Assembly: GCF_029946505.1 (NCBI RefSeq)
Contig: NZ_JARZHG010000030.1
Span: 1-64,000 of the forward strand
DNA length: 64,000 bases
Reading direction: 5' to 3'
Source of the DNA: Polyangium sp. y55x31
Lineage (GTDB): Bacteria; Myxococcota_A; Polyangia; Polyangiales; Polyangiaceae
Shown: piece by piece, positions 1 to 8,427 of the stretch
Position numbering within the stretch: position 1 is the stretch's first letter
Layout: every line of letters begins with the position of its first letter
Program-made: the position numbers and the translations under genes
The notes under the pieces: model-generated
Told to the model about the DNA's origin: nothing
Seen by the model: the letters and a program-made list of their open reading frames with translations, nothing else
Databases searched by the model: none

Positions 1-3
1 CGT

Positions 4-111
4 CCGAGAAACCGCGCATCGCGCGGTTTCTCGGCCCTCGGTCCAGGCCGTGCCTGGTCCGGGGTGAAGGGGGCGGACAGCCCCCTTCTGGGGTCCGGGG
101 CAACGCCCCGG
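4..111 (+). repeat. Hairpin-array repeat, copy A
   Basis: Four consecutive hairpins. H4 (4-34) has a perfect 14-bp stem and a 3-nt loop. H3 (40-60) contains CCAGGC/GCCTGG around CGT. H2 (66-88) has stem GAAGGGGGC/GCCCCCTTC around loop GGACA. H1 (95-111) has CCGGGGC/GCCCCGG around AAC. The same arrangement occurs at 35062-35170 (same orientation) and at 34858-34964 (opposite orientation). Stem sequences differ between copies while pairing is kept. It lies just downstream of queE, so it may also end transcription of that operon. The family is not named here; what is seen is structure, not function. Confidence 0.8.
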
Positions 112-128
112 GCGCTACGACACCAGCC

Positions 129-782
129 TCAAACGCCCTGCGCGTCCGCGCCCCAGATCACCTTGTGGAGCTGGACCTGCACGCGCACGACGAGGCTGTC
201 CTCGAGCACCCAGGCCACGAGATCCTTCGGGGAGAGTTTGCCCCAGACGGCGGACGCGAGCAGCGTGCAGCCGAGTCGTGAGAGATCGCGTTCGCGGATC
301 ACGCCGCGCATCCACTCGTAGTCGGCGCGGTTGGCGAGGACGAACTTGATCTCGTCGCGCGGGCCGATGTGCGCGAGGTTCGACCAGCGGTTGCGATGGC
401 TCTCGCCGCTGCCGGGCGCTTTGAGGTCCATGATCTTGTGGACGCGGGGATCGACGCGTGAGACGTCGGCTTCGCCGCTCGTTTCCACGAGGACCGTTCG
501 TCCTGCGTCGCAGAGCTCGCGCAGGAGCGGGATTGCGCCGGGTTGCAGGAGTGGCTCGCCTCCCGTCAGCTCGACGAGCGGCGTGCCGAACGCGAGCGCC
601 TTCTCTCGCACCTCGCCGCGTGGCATTCGCTTTCCGCCGTAGAACGCCTGCGTCGTGTCGCACCAGGCGCAACGCAGGTTGCAGCCGGTCAAACGCACGA
701 ACGTGCACGGCAGCCCGGCGAATGTGGATTCGCCCTGGATGCTCGAATAAATCTCGTGGACGACGAGGGTGTCTTCCTTCAC
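129..782 (-). CDS. queE: 7-carboxy-7-deazaguanine synthase (QueE)
   Basis: This radical-SAM enzyme converts 6-carboxytetrahydropterin to 7-carboxy-7-deazaguanine in queuosine/7-deazapurine biosynthesis. The protein is 217 residues, a normal QueE length, from a GTG start at 782. It opens with the family hallmark IYSSIQGEST, then has the three iron-sulfur cysteines in the CX3CX2C spacing (C34, C38, C41), the GGEP motif near residue 74 that contacts SAM, and a late LKAPGSGE segment. The GTG start lies 14 bp beyond the birA stop, so the gene is probably the last of the fabH-nadC-birA-queE operon. No other queuosine gene is visible nearby. No strong ribosome-binding site is seen; the start is chosen from where family similarity begins. 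Confidence 0.9.
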   Translation of the reverse strand: MKEDTLVVHEIYSSIQGESTFAGLPCTFVRLTGCNLRCAWCDTTQAFYGGKRMPRGEVREKALAFGTPLVELTGGEPLLQPGAIPLLRELCDAGRTVLVETSGEADVSRVDPRVHKIMDLKAPGSGESHRNRWSNLAHIGPRDEIKFVLANRADYEWMRGVIRERDLSRLGCTLLASAVWGKLSPKDLVAWVLEDSLVVRVQVQLHKVIWGADAQGV

Positions 783-796
783 GGCCGGGGACGTTC

Positions 797-1654
797 TTAC
801 CCTGCGGCCCCGCGCGCGCCAGGCCCGCCGCGAACCCGAGCGCCCGGCGAGCCGAGCGGGCCGTGTGTCGTGACACTCCCCGAGCCGATGCGATGCGTGA
901 CGCCGTCGTTCGTGAGCACGCGGAGGTAGCCTTCGCGATCGATGCCTGCGGCCGTACCCGAGACGCCTGAGATGTCGATGGGTACGCCGCGAAGGACGTC
1001 GCGGTGGTCGAGCTCGGCGAGGAAGGGGTCGAGTCCGTCGGCCTCGAAGGTGCGGACGGTGCGGCCGATCTCGGCGAGCAGACGCGCGGCGATCGACGAG
1101 CGATCGAGCCCGCGGCCGCCGAGCACGTGGAGTGAGGTCGCGCGGGAGGCGAGCTCCTCGGGGAACGAGGAGGCGTGCACGTTGAGCCCGATGCCTGCGA
1201 TGACGGCGTCGATCGCGCCGCCGCGCAGGGCCGTCTCGACGAGCAGGCCTGCGAGCTTCTTGCCGTCCACGAGCACGTCGTTCGGCCATTTGACGCCGGC
1301 GCGTGGACCACTCGACGGGCTCGCCCCGAGCAGCTCGTCGACGACCCGCGCGACGCAGACGCCGAGGACGAGCGCGAGCGGTGGCAACGCTTGCGGCGCG
1401 AGCTTGGGGCGAAGGACGACGGACAGGTAGAGGTTTTCCCCGGCCGGCGAGTGCCATGCGTGGCCGCTGCGGCCACGGCCCTGGGTCTGCGCGTCGGCGA
1501 GGAACGACGCGCCGTGGGGCGCGCCTTTGGCTGCGGCGCGGCGCGCGTCGTCGTTCGTCGAGGCGGTGACGGGGGCGACGACGACGGGCCGGCCGATGCT
1601 CGCGCCGAGCCTTTCGAGCTCGGCCTCGATGCGGAGAGGATCGAGGTCGTTCAA
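797..1654 (-). CDS. birA: Biotin--[acetyl-CoA carboxylase] ligase (BirA, group I)
   Basis: The product attaches biotin to the carrier protein of acetyl-CoA carboxylase through biotinyl-AMP. At 285 residues it has only the catalytic and C-terminal domains, with no N-terminal helix-turn-helix, so it should be an enzyme and not a repressor. Recognisable parts are the GRGRSG biotinyl-AMP loop (residues 59-64), the KWPNDVLV motif with the catalytic lysine region (from 122), and the GIGLNV segment. The last ~20 residues are a low-complexity Gly/Ala/Arg tail. The start codon overlaps the nadC stop by 4 bp, which implies translational coupling. Sitting downstream of fabH, it fits a fatty-acid-linked operon. 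Confidence 0.92.
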   Translation of the reverse strand: MNDLDPLRIEAELERLGASIGRPVVVAPVTASTNDDARRAAAKGAPHGASFLADAQTQGRGRSGHAWHSPAGENLYLSVVLRPKLAPQALPPLALVLGVCVARVVDELLGASPSSGPRAGVKWPNDVLVDGKKLAGLLVETALRGGAIDAVIAGIGLNVHASSFPEELASRATSLHVLGGRGLDRSSIAARLLAEIGRTVRTFEADGLDPFLAELDHRDVLRGVPIDISGVSGTAAGIDREGYLRVLTNDGVTHRIGSGSVTTHGPLGSPGARVRGGPGARGAAG

Positions 1655-2499
1655 AGCTGAAAATCGAGCCCGATGTCGGCTGCGGGCGCCGAGTGCGTGA
1701 GGGCTCCGACGCTGATCACGTCGACGCCGGCGCGCGCGAGCTCCGTGATGCGCTCGAGCGTGATGCCACCCGAGGCTTCGAGGATCGGCCGCGGCGTGAG
1801 GGACGTGGTGCGAGCGACGGCGCGGGCGACGTCCTCGGTCGAGAAGTTGTCGAGCAGGATGATGTCCGCGCCCGCCGCGATCGCCTCCTCGAGCTGCACG
1901 AGCGAGTCGACCTCGACCTCGATGCGCGACGTGTGCGGCGCGTGCGCCCGCGCGCGCTCGACGGCGCGGGTGATGCCGCCGGCCGCGACGATGTGGTTGT
2001 CCTTGATCATCACCGCGCTGCCGAGATCGTTCCTGTGGTTGATCCCGCCCCCCATGCGCACGGCGTACCGCTCGAGCGCGCGCAGCCCCGGCGTGGTTTT
2101 GCGCGTGTCGGTGATGCGCGTCCGCGCGCCTTTCGGCACGGCGTCGACATAGCGGCGTGTGACCGTGGCGATGCCCGTCATGCGCTGCACGAGGTTCAGC
2201 GCCGTCCGCTCGGACGCGAGCACGGCGCGGGCAGGGCCTCGCACGCGCCAGAGCGTCGTCCCGGCGGGCGCCTCATTCCCGTCGGGCACGAGCGTGTCCA
2301 CCACGCAGCGCGGATCGACACGCGTGAACACGCGGCGAAACACCTCCGCACCGCAAGCGATCACGGCCTTGCGCGCGACGGCGGCGGCGTCGGCCAGCGC
2401 AACTGCGTCGACGCAGGCCTCGCCGGAGAGATCACCGCCGGCGAGGTCTTCTTCGAGCGCGCGATCGACGATGGCGTCGAGGATGGGGGGAGCAATCAT
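1651..2499 (-). CDS. nadC: Nicotinate-nucleotide pyrophosphorylase (carboxylating)
   Basis: Quinolinate phosphoribosyltransferase, which makes nicotinate mononucleotide from quinolinate and PRPP in de novo NAD synthesis. The protein is 282 residues, typical for NadC. Diagnostic motifs are TDTRKTTPGLR followed by GGGINHR (quinolinate and PRPP binding), the strand IEVEVDS, ILLDNF, and EASGGI near the C-terminus with VDVISVGALTHS. The start lies 10 bp after the fabH stop and the stop overlaps the birA start, so it is an internal operon gene. nadA and nadB are not in the window. Confidence 0.95.
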   Translation of the reverse strand: MIAPPILDAIVDRALEEDLAGGDLSGEACVDAVALADAAAVARKAVIACGAEVFRRVFTRVDPRCVVDTLVPDGNEAPAGTTLWRVRGPARAVLASERTALNLVQRMTGIATVTRRYVDAVPKGARTRITDTRKTTPGLRALERYAVRMGGGINHRNDLGSAVMIKDNHIVAAGGITRAVERARAHAPHTSRIEVEVDSLVQLEEAIAAGADIILLDNFSTEDVARAVARTTSLTPRPILEASGGITLERITELARAGVDVISVGALTHSAPAADIGLDFQL

Positions 2500-2509
2500 C
2501 GGGCTCTTC

Positions 2510-3505
2510 TTACCACCGGAGCACGGCTGCGCCCCAGGTGTAGCCGCTGCCGAAGGCGGCCGTCAGCACGGTCGTTCCCTCCTTGATGCGGCCTTCGGCC
2601 ACGGACTCGCTGAGGCCGATGGGGATCGTCGCGGCCGTCGTGTTGCCGTACCGCTCGATGTTGTGGACCACCTTCTCCGGCGGCAAACCGAGTTTGTCGG
2701 CCACGAACTGGTTGATGCGCATGTTCGCCTGGTGCGGGACGAACAGATCGATGGTGCCGATGTCGATGCCGGCCGCGGCGAGCGCCTCGCGGCTGACCTC
2801 GGGCATCTTCTCGGTGGCCCAGCGGAAGACCTGCTTGCCGATCATCTTCGGGTACTGCTCGCCCTTGTCGAGCATCTCGTGCGTGATCCGCGGGATGTGC
2901 TTCGACGCGGGCGCGGGGATCCAGAGATCCTTTGCGCCCGAACCATCGGCGTGCAGGTGGATCGACATCAGGCCGCGGTCGTCGGACGGGCTCGGGCCCA
3001 CGAGCGCCGCGCCCGCGCCGTCGCCGAAGAGCACGGCCACGTCGCGGCCGCGCTCGGTGAACTCCACGCCCGTCGAGTGCACCTCGGCGCCCACGACGAG
3101 GATGTTCTTGTACGCCCCGGTGCGGACCCACGCGTCCGCGACGCTCAGCCCGTAGAGGAACCCCGAGCACTGGTTGCGGATGTCGAGCGCGGGCACGCCG
3201 GCGAGGCCGAGCTTGTCGCCGAGGAAGCAACCCGAGCCGGGGAAGAAGTGATCCGGGCTCAGGGTCGCGAAGATGATCATGTCGACGTCGGAGACCTTCC
3301 GCCCGGCGCGCTCGAGGGCCATGTGCACGGCCGGGACGGCGAGGTCGCTCGCGCCGATGCCGTCGTGCTCGATGTACCGGCGCTCCTTGATCCCCGTGCG
3401 CTGCTGGATCCACTCGTCGCTCGTGGGCATCATGCGAGCGAGGTCGTCGTTGGTCACCACCTTGGTCGGCACGTAATGGCCGACGCCCAGAATCGCTGAA
3501 CGCAT
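2510..3505 (-). CDS. fabH: Beta-ketoacyl-ACP synthase III (FabH)
   Basis: Condenses acetyl-CoA (or a branched starter acyl-CoA) with malonyl-ACP to begin fatty-acid synthesis. The 331-residue protein carries the complete thiolase-fold triad: C113 in NQCSGFLYGL, H258 in VPHQANMRI and N288 in NIERYGNTT. The N-terminus (ILGVGHYVPTKVVTNDDLA) and the C-terminal GSGYTWGAAVLRW are standard. It is the first gene of the minus-strand operon. The other fab genes are absent here, so in a myxobacterium this could be either the housekeeping FabH or a specialised starter enzyme; full conservation and operon partners favour housekeeping. Confidence 0.93.
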   Translation of the reverse strand: MRSAILGVGHYVPTKVVTNDDLARMMPTSDEWIQQRTGIKERRYIEHDGIGASDLAVPAVHMALERAGRKVSDVDMIIFATLSPDHFFPGSGCFLGDKLGLAGVPALDIRNQCSGFLYGLSVADAWVRTGAYKNILVVGAEVHSTGVEFTERGRDVAVLFGDGAGAALVGPSPSDDRGLMSIHLHADGSGAKDLWIPAPASKHIPRITHEMLDKGEQYPKMIGKQVFRWATEKMPEVSREALAAAGIDIGTIDLFVPHQANMRINQFVADKLGLPPEKVVHNIERYGNTTAATIPIGLSESVAEGRIKEGTTVLTAAFGSGYTWGAAVLRW

Positions 3506-3568
3506 TCGTTGGCTCGTAATGCGACTCGGCCGGGTATCAAAGGCATAACGACCGACACGGTGCGTCAG

Positions 3569-3585
3569 CGGACGGAATACGTCCG
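3569..3585. promoter_or_regulatory. Inverted repeat upstream of fabH
   Basis: Arms CGGACG/CGTCCG flank a 5-nt centre about 65 bp upstream of the fabH start, in the 205-bp divergent gap between fabH and the membrane-protein gene at 3711. It could be an operator; no convincing -35/-10 pair was found next to it. Confidence 0.25.
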
Positions 3586-3710
3586 ACCGAGCGGACGCAT
3601 CCTTGAACGAACTGCGAACGATTTTTTGCGGTGCCGCGTTCGCTCCGTCGCTCCATTTCGCGACCGTTCTCCGTCATGCTCGGACGGCTCTGGGAGGAAA
3701 GCAACGAACG

Positions 3711-4553
3711 ATGGAAGGACGCCAAGCGAAGGAACGAGAACGAGATCCGCGAAAGCGCGAGCGCGCGGAGCTTTCGGCGGCGTGTCTGGGGCGAGAGCTC
3801 CGCGTACCGCTGCGAAACCCCTCGCGCATGTTGTGGGTGTTCGCGGTGCTTCTCGTACTCGGCTTTGCGCTCGGCCTCTCTGTCGGGATCACGCGTGGTG
3901 ACAGGATCGGCCTCGGGCTCGCCGCGTTCGGCGTGGTGCTCCTCGCGTGTGGAATCTACGCGGGCGTACTGGCGAGGCGCTTCGGCGCTCGGCAGGACCT
4001 CGCGATCGTGCTCGGGCTGCGCACGCTGACGGTTCCGGCGCTGCCACTCGTGCGCGGCGGGACGGTGGAGATCGCGTACGAGGAGCTCGAAGACGTGACG
4101 CTCCTGCCCTCGGGCAACCGTCTCGTGCACGTGCTGCGCACGTCGGACGGCCTCGTGCCGCTCCTGCTCGACAGGCTCCCGCGCACGCAGAAGAACACGA
4201 AGCTTCCGCTGCGGATCCACGTGCGGGCGGCGCTCGCGCGCAGGCGTCCGCGGCTCACGGCGGCGCGGCTCGCAGCGGTGGAAGCACAGCTCCTCCACGA
4301 AGGTCCGAGCATCGGGGCGCTGGTGACGACGAAGGACGGCGAGCCGGAGGTGCTCTCGGTGCTGCGCGACGAAGCACACCTCGGCGCGTGGCTCCTCTCG
4401 GGTGAGCTCCCCGCGGACTACGAGATGATCTGCGCGCAAGACGTGCTCGACCCGCTCGGCGATGCGCTTCGGGACGCGATCGGCGCCATGGTCGACGTCG
4501 GAGGCAGCGCCGTGGCGGCGAAACAGACGAGCGCTGCGGACGGGGAGCGCTGA
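3711..4553 (+). CDS. Two-TM membrane protein of unknown function
   Basis: A 280-residue protein. The ATG at 3711 is chosen because GGAGGA lies 12 nt upstream; in-frame starts further upstream lack such a site. Two hydrophobic helices follow each other (about residues 40-60 and 68-90) after a highly charged N-terminus of roughly 35 residues. The remaining ~190 residues are predicted cytosolic, with a strand-rich part that resembles PH-like membrane-associated domains, then an arginine-rich stretch. The family is not recognised. It is divergent from fabH and followed on the same strand by an Uma2-family gene. Confidence 0.65.
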   Translation: MEGRQAKERERDPRKRERAELSAACLGRELRVPLRNPSRMLWVFAVLLVLGFALGLSVGITRGDRIGLGLAAFGVVLLACGIYAGVLARRFGARQDLAIVLGLRTLTVPALPLVRGGTVEIAYEELEDVTLLPSGNRLVHVLRTSDGLVPLLLDRLPRTQKNTKLPLRIHVRAALARRRPRLTAARLAAVEAQLLHEGPSIGALVTTKDGEPEVLSVLRDEAHLGAWLLSGELPADYEMICAQDVLDPLGDALRDAIGAMVDVGGSAVAAKQTSAADGER

Positions 4554-4660
4554 GCGAGCACCGCCTCGGCTCCACTTCCATAACCGCTTCCGTATCTGCT
4601 CGGGCCCTCGCCTCCGCTTCGTGGCCCGCCTCCGGGCGCGCCTCGTGGTACGCTTCCCCC

Positions 4661-5272
4661 ATGGTTGCAGCACCCTCCATGCCCATCCCGCCGCCGATGT
4701 CGCTCGAGCAGTGGGCCGACATGGCCGAGGACGAGCCGGGGGAGCTCGTCGATGGCTACCTCGTGGAGGAAGAGGTGCCCAATCACGCGCACGAAGCGGT
4801 CGTCTCGTGGCTCCTGTTCGTCCTCATGTCCTGGGCGAGACCTCGGCGCGGGGTGGTGTTCGCCTCCGAGCACAAGATCGGCGTCGCGCCGACGCGCGGG
4901 CGCAAGCCGGACGTCACGATGTACCCGCCGGACACGCGCCTCGGCCTGGGGTCTTTGTCACGCAAGCCCCCGCGGCTCATCGTCGAGGTCGTCTCGCCCG
5001 ATCCCCGCGACGTGCGCCGCGACCGCTTCGAGAAGGCGAACGAGTACGCGCGCTTCGGCGTACGGTCGTACTGGCTGTTCGACCCCGCCGCGCGCATCGT
5101 CGAGTGCTTCGACCTCGACCCCCAAGGGCGCTGGATCCGTGCTGTCTCCGCCGCCTCCGGGCAGGTGACCGTCCCGGGCTTCGACGACCTCGTCCTCGAC
5201 CTCGACGATCTCTGGTCCGAGGTGGACCGCGTCACCGCCGACGACCCCGAGGACGACCTCGCCGCCCTCTGA
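4661..5272 (+). CDS. Uma2 family (PD-(D/E)XK fold) endonuclease-like protein
   Basis: 203 residues, the usual size for the Uma2/DUF820 family, a restriction-endonuclease-like fold very abundant in cyanobacteria and myxobacteria and of unsettled function. Visible landmarks are the N-terminal ELVDGYLVEEE segment, the strand with RKPDVTMYPP (conserved Asp of the PD motif), IVEVVSPDPRD (the ExK-like region, with the downstream RDRFEKANEYARFGVRSYWLFDP block), and a hydrophobic C-terminal Asp/Leu-rich segment. The active-site residues therefore look present. The gene stands alone between a membrane protein and a kinase. Such genes often occur in many copies per genome. Confidence 0.85.
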   Translation: MVAAPSMPIPPPMSLEQWADMAEDEPGELVDGYLVEEEVPNHAHEAVVSWLLFVLMSWARPRRGVVFASEHKIGVAPTRGRKPDVTMYPPDTRLGLGSLSRKPPRLIVEVVSPDPRDVRRDRFEKANEYARFGVRSYWLFDPAARIVECFDLDPQGRWIRAVSAASGQVTVPGFDDLVLDLDDLWSEVDRVTADDPEDDLAAL

Positions 5273-5469
5273 GTCCGCCCGGGGCCCCTGCCCCGCCGCC
5301 TCACCCGCCACCCCCGATTTCCGCGCCCGTCTCCGTTTCCGCCCCGCCCATCCCGACGCCGGGAGCGCGGGCTCACGAATGCATCGCTGCCACAGGACGA
5401 AATTCTTTGTCGTTCGTCCATAGGGCTGTGACACTCTCCCGCGTCCAAAGTAGCGCCGCACAGGTCCCC

Positions 5470-7449
5470 ATGCGCCCTCAGGTCGGCCAGGTCATCAACA
5501 ACAAGTACCGGCTCGTCCGCGTCATCGGCGATGGCGGGATGGGCAGCGTGTACGAGGCGCGTCACGAGGTGCTCGGCACCACCGTGGCGCTCAAGTTCCT
5601 CCACCCCGAGCTCTCGCGACGCCAAGGCCTCGTGCAGCGCTTCCTCCAGGAAGCGCGCGTGTCGGCGCAGATCCAGAGCCCCCACGTCGTGCGGGTCAGC
5701 GACGTCGACCAGACGTCGACCGGGCAGGCCTTCATCGTGATGGAGTACCTGGAGGGCAAGACCCTCCAGACCCTCTACGAGGAGCTCTACCACGCAGGCC
5801 AGAGGCTCTCGTACGCCGACGCGCTCGAGTACGCGAGCCAGATGCTCGACGGCGTCGAGGCCGCCCATCGCGCGGGTGTCGTGCACCGGGACTTGAAGCC
5901 CGACAACGTCATGATCACCCGCGGGCCCAAGGGCGAGCCGCTCCTCAAGCTCCTCGACTTCGGCATCGCCAAGCTGAAGGTCACGGGCGAGCTCGATCGT
6001 GGCCTCACGCGGCCCGGCGTGATCATGGGGACGCCCGAGTACATGGCCCCCGAGCAGGCCTACTCCGCAGACGCGGTCGATGCCCGCGCCGACATCTTCT
6101 CGCTCGGCGTGATGGTCTTCGAGATGCTCGCCGGTCGAAGGCCCGTCGGAGGCGACGAGCCGCACCAGATCGCCTCGGCCTATCTCACGGGGCAGATCGC
6201 GCAGCTCACGGATCTCGCGCCGCACGTGCCGCCCGAGCTCGCGAGCGTCGTGCACCGCGCGATGGGGCCGAAGCCGCCCGATCGATACAACTCCGTCGCC
6301 GAGTTCCGGAGCGCGCTCGAGCCGTTCGCGATCGGCACGCGCAGCGGCGCCGCCGGCGCAGCGGTCGCCACACCCTTGCCAGGCGCCGTCACGCCGAAGC
6401 CCGCCGCCTCGCCCGCGGCCGCCGTGACGCCCGGCGGCGCCGGCTCCTCGCCCATCCCGAAGACGCTTCCCCCCACCGACGACAAACCTCCGCCCGGGGT
6501 CAGTGAACCTTCGATCCCGCCGCCCCAGGTCGGCGCGACGCCGCTCGGCGGGTTCGATGCGCCGCACCGGCAGCCCCACACGTCGATCGGCGAGCCCCTC
6601 GCCGAGAGCCTCACGCCAGGCCCGAGGTACGACGCCACGGCCCCCGCCGCGCCTCTCGCCTCGCACACGGCCCCGCCCGGCGCGTACGACATGTCGCCGC
6701 GGCCCGGCGGCACCGCGATCGGGCAAGCCCTCCCGGCCGGCGGCTACGGGCCCGTGCAGACGAACTACGGCGCAGCGCCGGGATATCCGCCCGCGAACGG
6801 CTACGCCGCGACGCCCGGCTACGGGCCCACCTCCCCGATGAACCCGATCGGGGGGCCGCCCGCGCATCAGACCCAGCAGAAGCGCAGCGGCGGTTCGTCG
6901 ATCGCGCTGATGCTCTTGCTCGCGGCCGCCGTGACCGGCGTGGTCGTCGGCGGCGTGTACCTCGGGCAGAAGCTCACGAGCAAAGAGGAGAACGGCAGCG
7001 ATCCCGTCTCGCTCCAGCAGCCGCCCTCCACGGTCGTCTCTTCGGACCCGGGGTCGCAGCAGCCGATCCAGACGACGGGCGTGGTGAACACGAACCCACC
7101 GATTCCGCAAACCACGGTGCCGAAGACGACGACCACGGTCGGCGGAACGAAGCCCCCGGGCACGACGAGCGGCGCGGGCACCTCGACGCCGCAGCCCTCG
7201 GCCTCGGGGAGCACCGCGCCGACGGGCATCCCGAACCCGTTCGGCTCGAACGGCATCCCGATCCCCTGGGGAAGCACGCAGATCCCGCTCCCCTTCCCCC
7301 TACCGGGCCAGCAGCCGACGGCGCAGCCGACGAACACCACGCCGGCCCCGACGGCCACGCCGACGCAGACCACGCCGACGCCGCGGCCCTCGACCAGCGG
7401 AAGCGGTCGGCCCCGCATCCGGATCCCGATCCCGGGGCAAAACCCCTGA
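5470..7449 (+). CDS. Transmembrane Ser/Thr protein kinase (PknB-like)
   Basis: A 659-residue eukaryote-like kinase. The cytosolic kinase domain (about residues 12-275) has the glycine loop GDGGMGSVYEA, catalytic lysine K42 (VALKFL), HRDLKPDN, DFG and GTPEYMAPEQ, so it should be active. A long Pro/Ala-rich linker follows (about 290-470), then one membrane helix (about 477-500, SSIALMLLLAAAVTGVVVGG) and an extracytoplasmic Thr/Pro-rich tail with no PASTA repeats. The start was set where the family begins; the open frame extends far upstream but without family similarity. The next gene encodes a protein with the same linker-helix-tail plan but no kinase domain. A sensory role at the envelope is inferred. 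Confidence 0.9.
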   Translation: MRPQVGQVINNKYRLVRVIGDGGMGSVYEARHEVLGTTVALKFLHPELSRRQGLVQRFLQEARVSAQIQSPHVVRVSDVDQTSTGQAFIVMEYLEGKTLQTLYEELYHAGQRLSYADALEYASQMLDGVEAAHRAGVVHRDLKPDNVMITRGPKGEPLLKLLDFGIAKLKVTGELDRGLTRPGVIMGTPEYMAPEQAYSADAVDARADIFSLGVMVFEMLAGRRPVGGDEPHQIASAYLTGQIAQLTDLAPHVPPELASVVHRAMGPKPPDRYNSVAEFRSALEPFAIGTRSGAAGAAVATPLPGAVTPKPAASPAAAVTPGGAGSSPIPKTLPPTDDKPPPGVSEPSIPPPQVGATPLGGFDAPHRQPHTSIGEPLAESLTPGPRYDATAPAAPLASHTAPPGAYDMSPRPGGTAIGQALPAGGYGPVQTNYGAAPGYPPANGYAATPGYGPTSPMNPIGGPPAHQTQQKRSGGSSIALMLLLAAAVTGVVVGGVYLGQKLTSKEENGSDPVSLQQPPSTVVSSDPGSQQPIQTTGVVNTNPPIPQTTVPKTTTTVGGTKPPGTTSGAGTSTPQPSASGSTAPTGIPNPFGSNGIPIPWGSTQIPLPFPLPGQQPTAQPTNTTPAPTATPTQTTPTPRPSTSGSGRPRIRIPIPGQNP

Positions 7450-7505
7450 AGAGTTCGTCCCCGCATGCAGCGCGTAGCTCGTGAGCCCAGGAGAACGTCG
7501 GCGAG

Positions 7506-8423
7506 ATGAGCGAACAGCAAGGTGGTCCGCCGGGCGGGCCCTACGGTCCTGGAAAAACCATCGTTGGTGAGCCCCTGTTCGGCCCCGAAGGCCCGGGCGT
7601 CGCGCCGGCCCCCGGCATGCCCGCACCCGCGCCCGTCGCAGGCGCGCCCGTGCCCACCACGATGGTCGACGCCGGCCCCGCACAGGCCCCCGTCTACCCA
7701 GCCCCCGCGCCCCCCGCAGGCGCCCCGTTCGGAGGGGGATCGGGTACCCAGGTGGGTGGTCCGCCGCCGTATGGCGCGCCGCCCGCTGCAGGCCCGTACG
7801 GCGCGCCCATGCCCGGACCGGCTCCCTACGGCGCTCCCGCCCCTGGGCCGGCCCCCTACGGTGCTCCGGCCCCCTACGGCGCGCCCGGCCCGGGCATGGG
7901 AGGGCCGCCCGCGTACGGCATGCCGCCGCCTCCGCCCGTTCGAGCCGTCTCCTCCGGGAGCAGCGGTCCGCCGCTCGTCGCGATCGGGCTCGGCGCGGCC
8001 GTCGTCATCGGCTGCCTCTCGCTCGGCGGCTTTTTCCTCCTGCGCGGCGGTTCGAGCAGCACCGCCGAGGACGCCCCGATCGCGCCCGTCACCGCGCCCA
8101 GCGCCGTGACCGTCGCCTCCGATCCGCCGGCCACCGGCGACACGCCGTCCACGCCGCCGCCCGAAGCCACGGCCGAAGCGCCCACGCCGACGGAGCCAGT
8201 GCACACCACGTCGACAACGACAGCTCCGAAGCCCACGGCGACCGCGACGTCCACGAGCACCACGAAGCCGACGCCGACCACGACCACGACGACGCCCAAG
8301 CCTCAGCCGACGACCACGTCGACGAACCCGCCCACGCGCCCGACGGTCAGCCTGCCCGGCACGTCCTCTCCGTCGCCGAAGCCCACGACCACGACGAAGA
8401 AGAGCATCCCCAAACCGTTTTGA
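7506..8423 (+). CDS. Pro/Gly-rich single-pass membrane protein
   Basis: 305 residues of strongly biased composition. The N-terminal half is Pro/Gly/Ala-rich, with repeated APYGAP units around residues 95-130. One membrane helix follows (about 158-182, LVAIGLGAAVVIGCLSLGGFFLL). The C-terminal part is Thr/Pro/Lys-rich, with runs such as TTTTTTPKP. This is the same plan as the tail of the kinase gene 56 bp upstream, without the kinase. It may be a partner or phosphorylation substrate of that kinase, or a wall-spanning stalk. Function is unknown; the call rests on composition and topology. Confidence 0.7.
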   Translation: MSEQQGGPPGGPYGPGKTIVGEPLFGPEGPGVAPAPGMPAPAPVAGAPVPTTMVDAGPAQAPVYPAPAPPAGAPFGGGSGTQVGGPPPYGAPPAAGPYGAPMPGPAPYGAPAPGPAPYGAPAPYGAPGPGMGGPPAYGMPPPPPVRAVSSGSSGPPLVAIGLGAAVVIGCLSLGGFFLLRGGSSSTAEDAPIAPVTAPSAVTVASDPPATGDTPSTPPPEATAEAPTPTEPVHTTSTTTAPKPTATATSTSTTKPTPTTTTTTPKPQPTTTSTNPPTRPTVSLPGTSSPSPKPTTTTKKSIPKPF

Positions 8424-8427
8424 GCTC

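Noticed and set aside
4462-5469. Upstream extension of the kinase gene frame (about 336 codons before 5470)
   Set aside because: It overlaps the Uma2 gene in another frame, is Arg/Pro-rich and has no domain. Kinase similarity begins just after the ATG at 5470.
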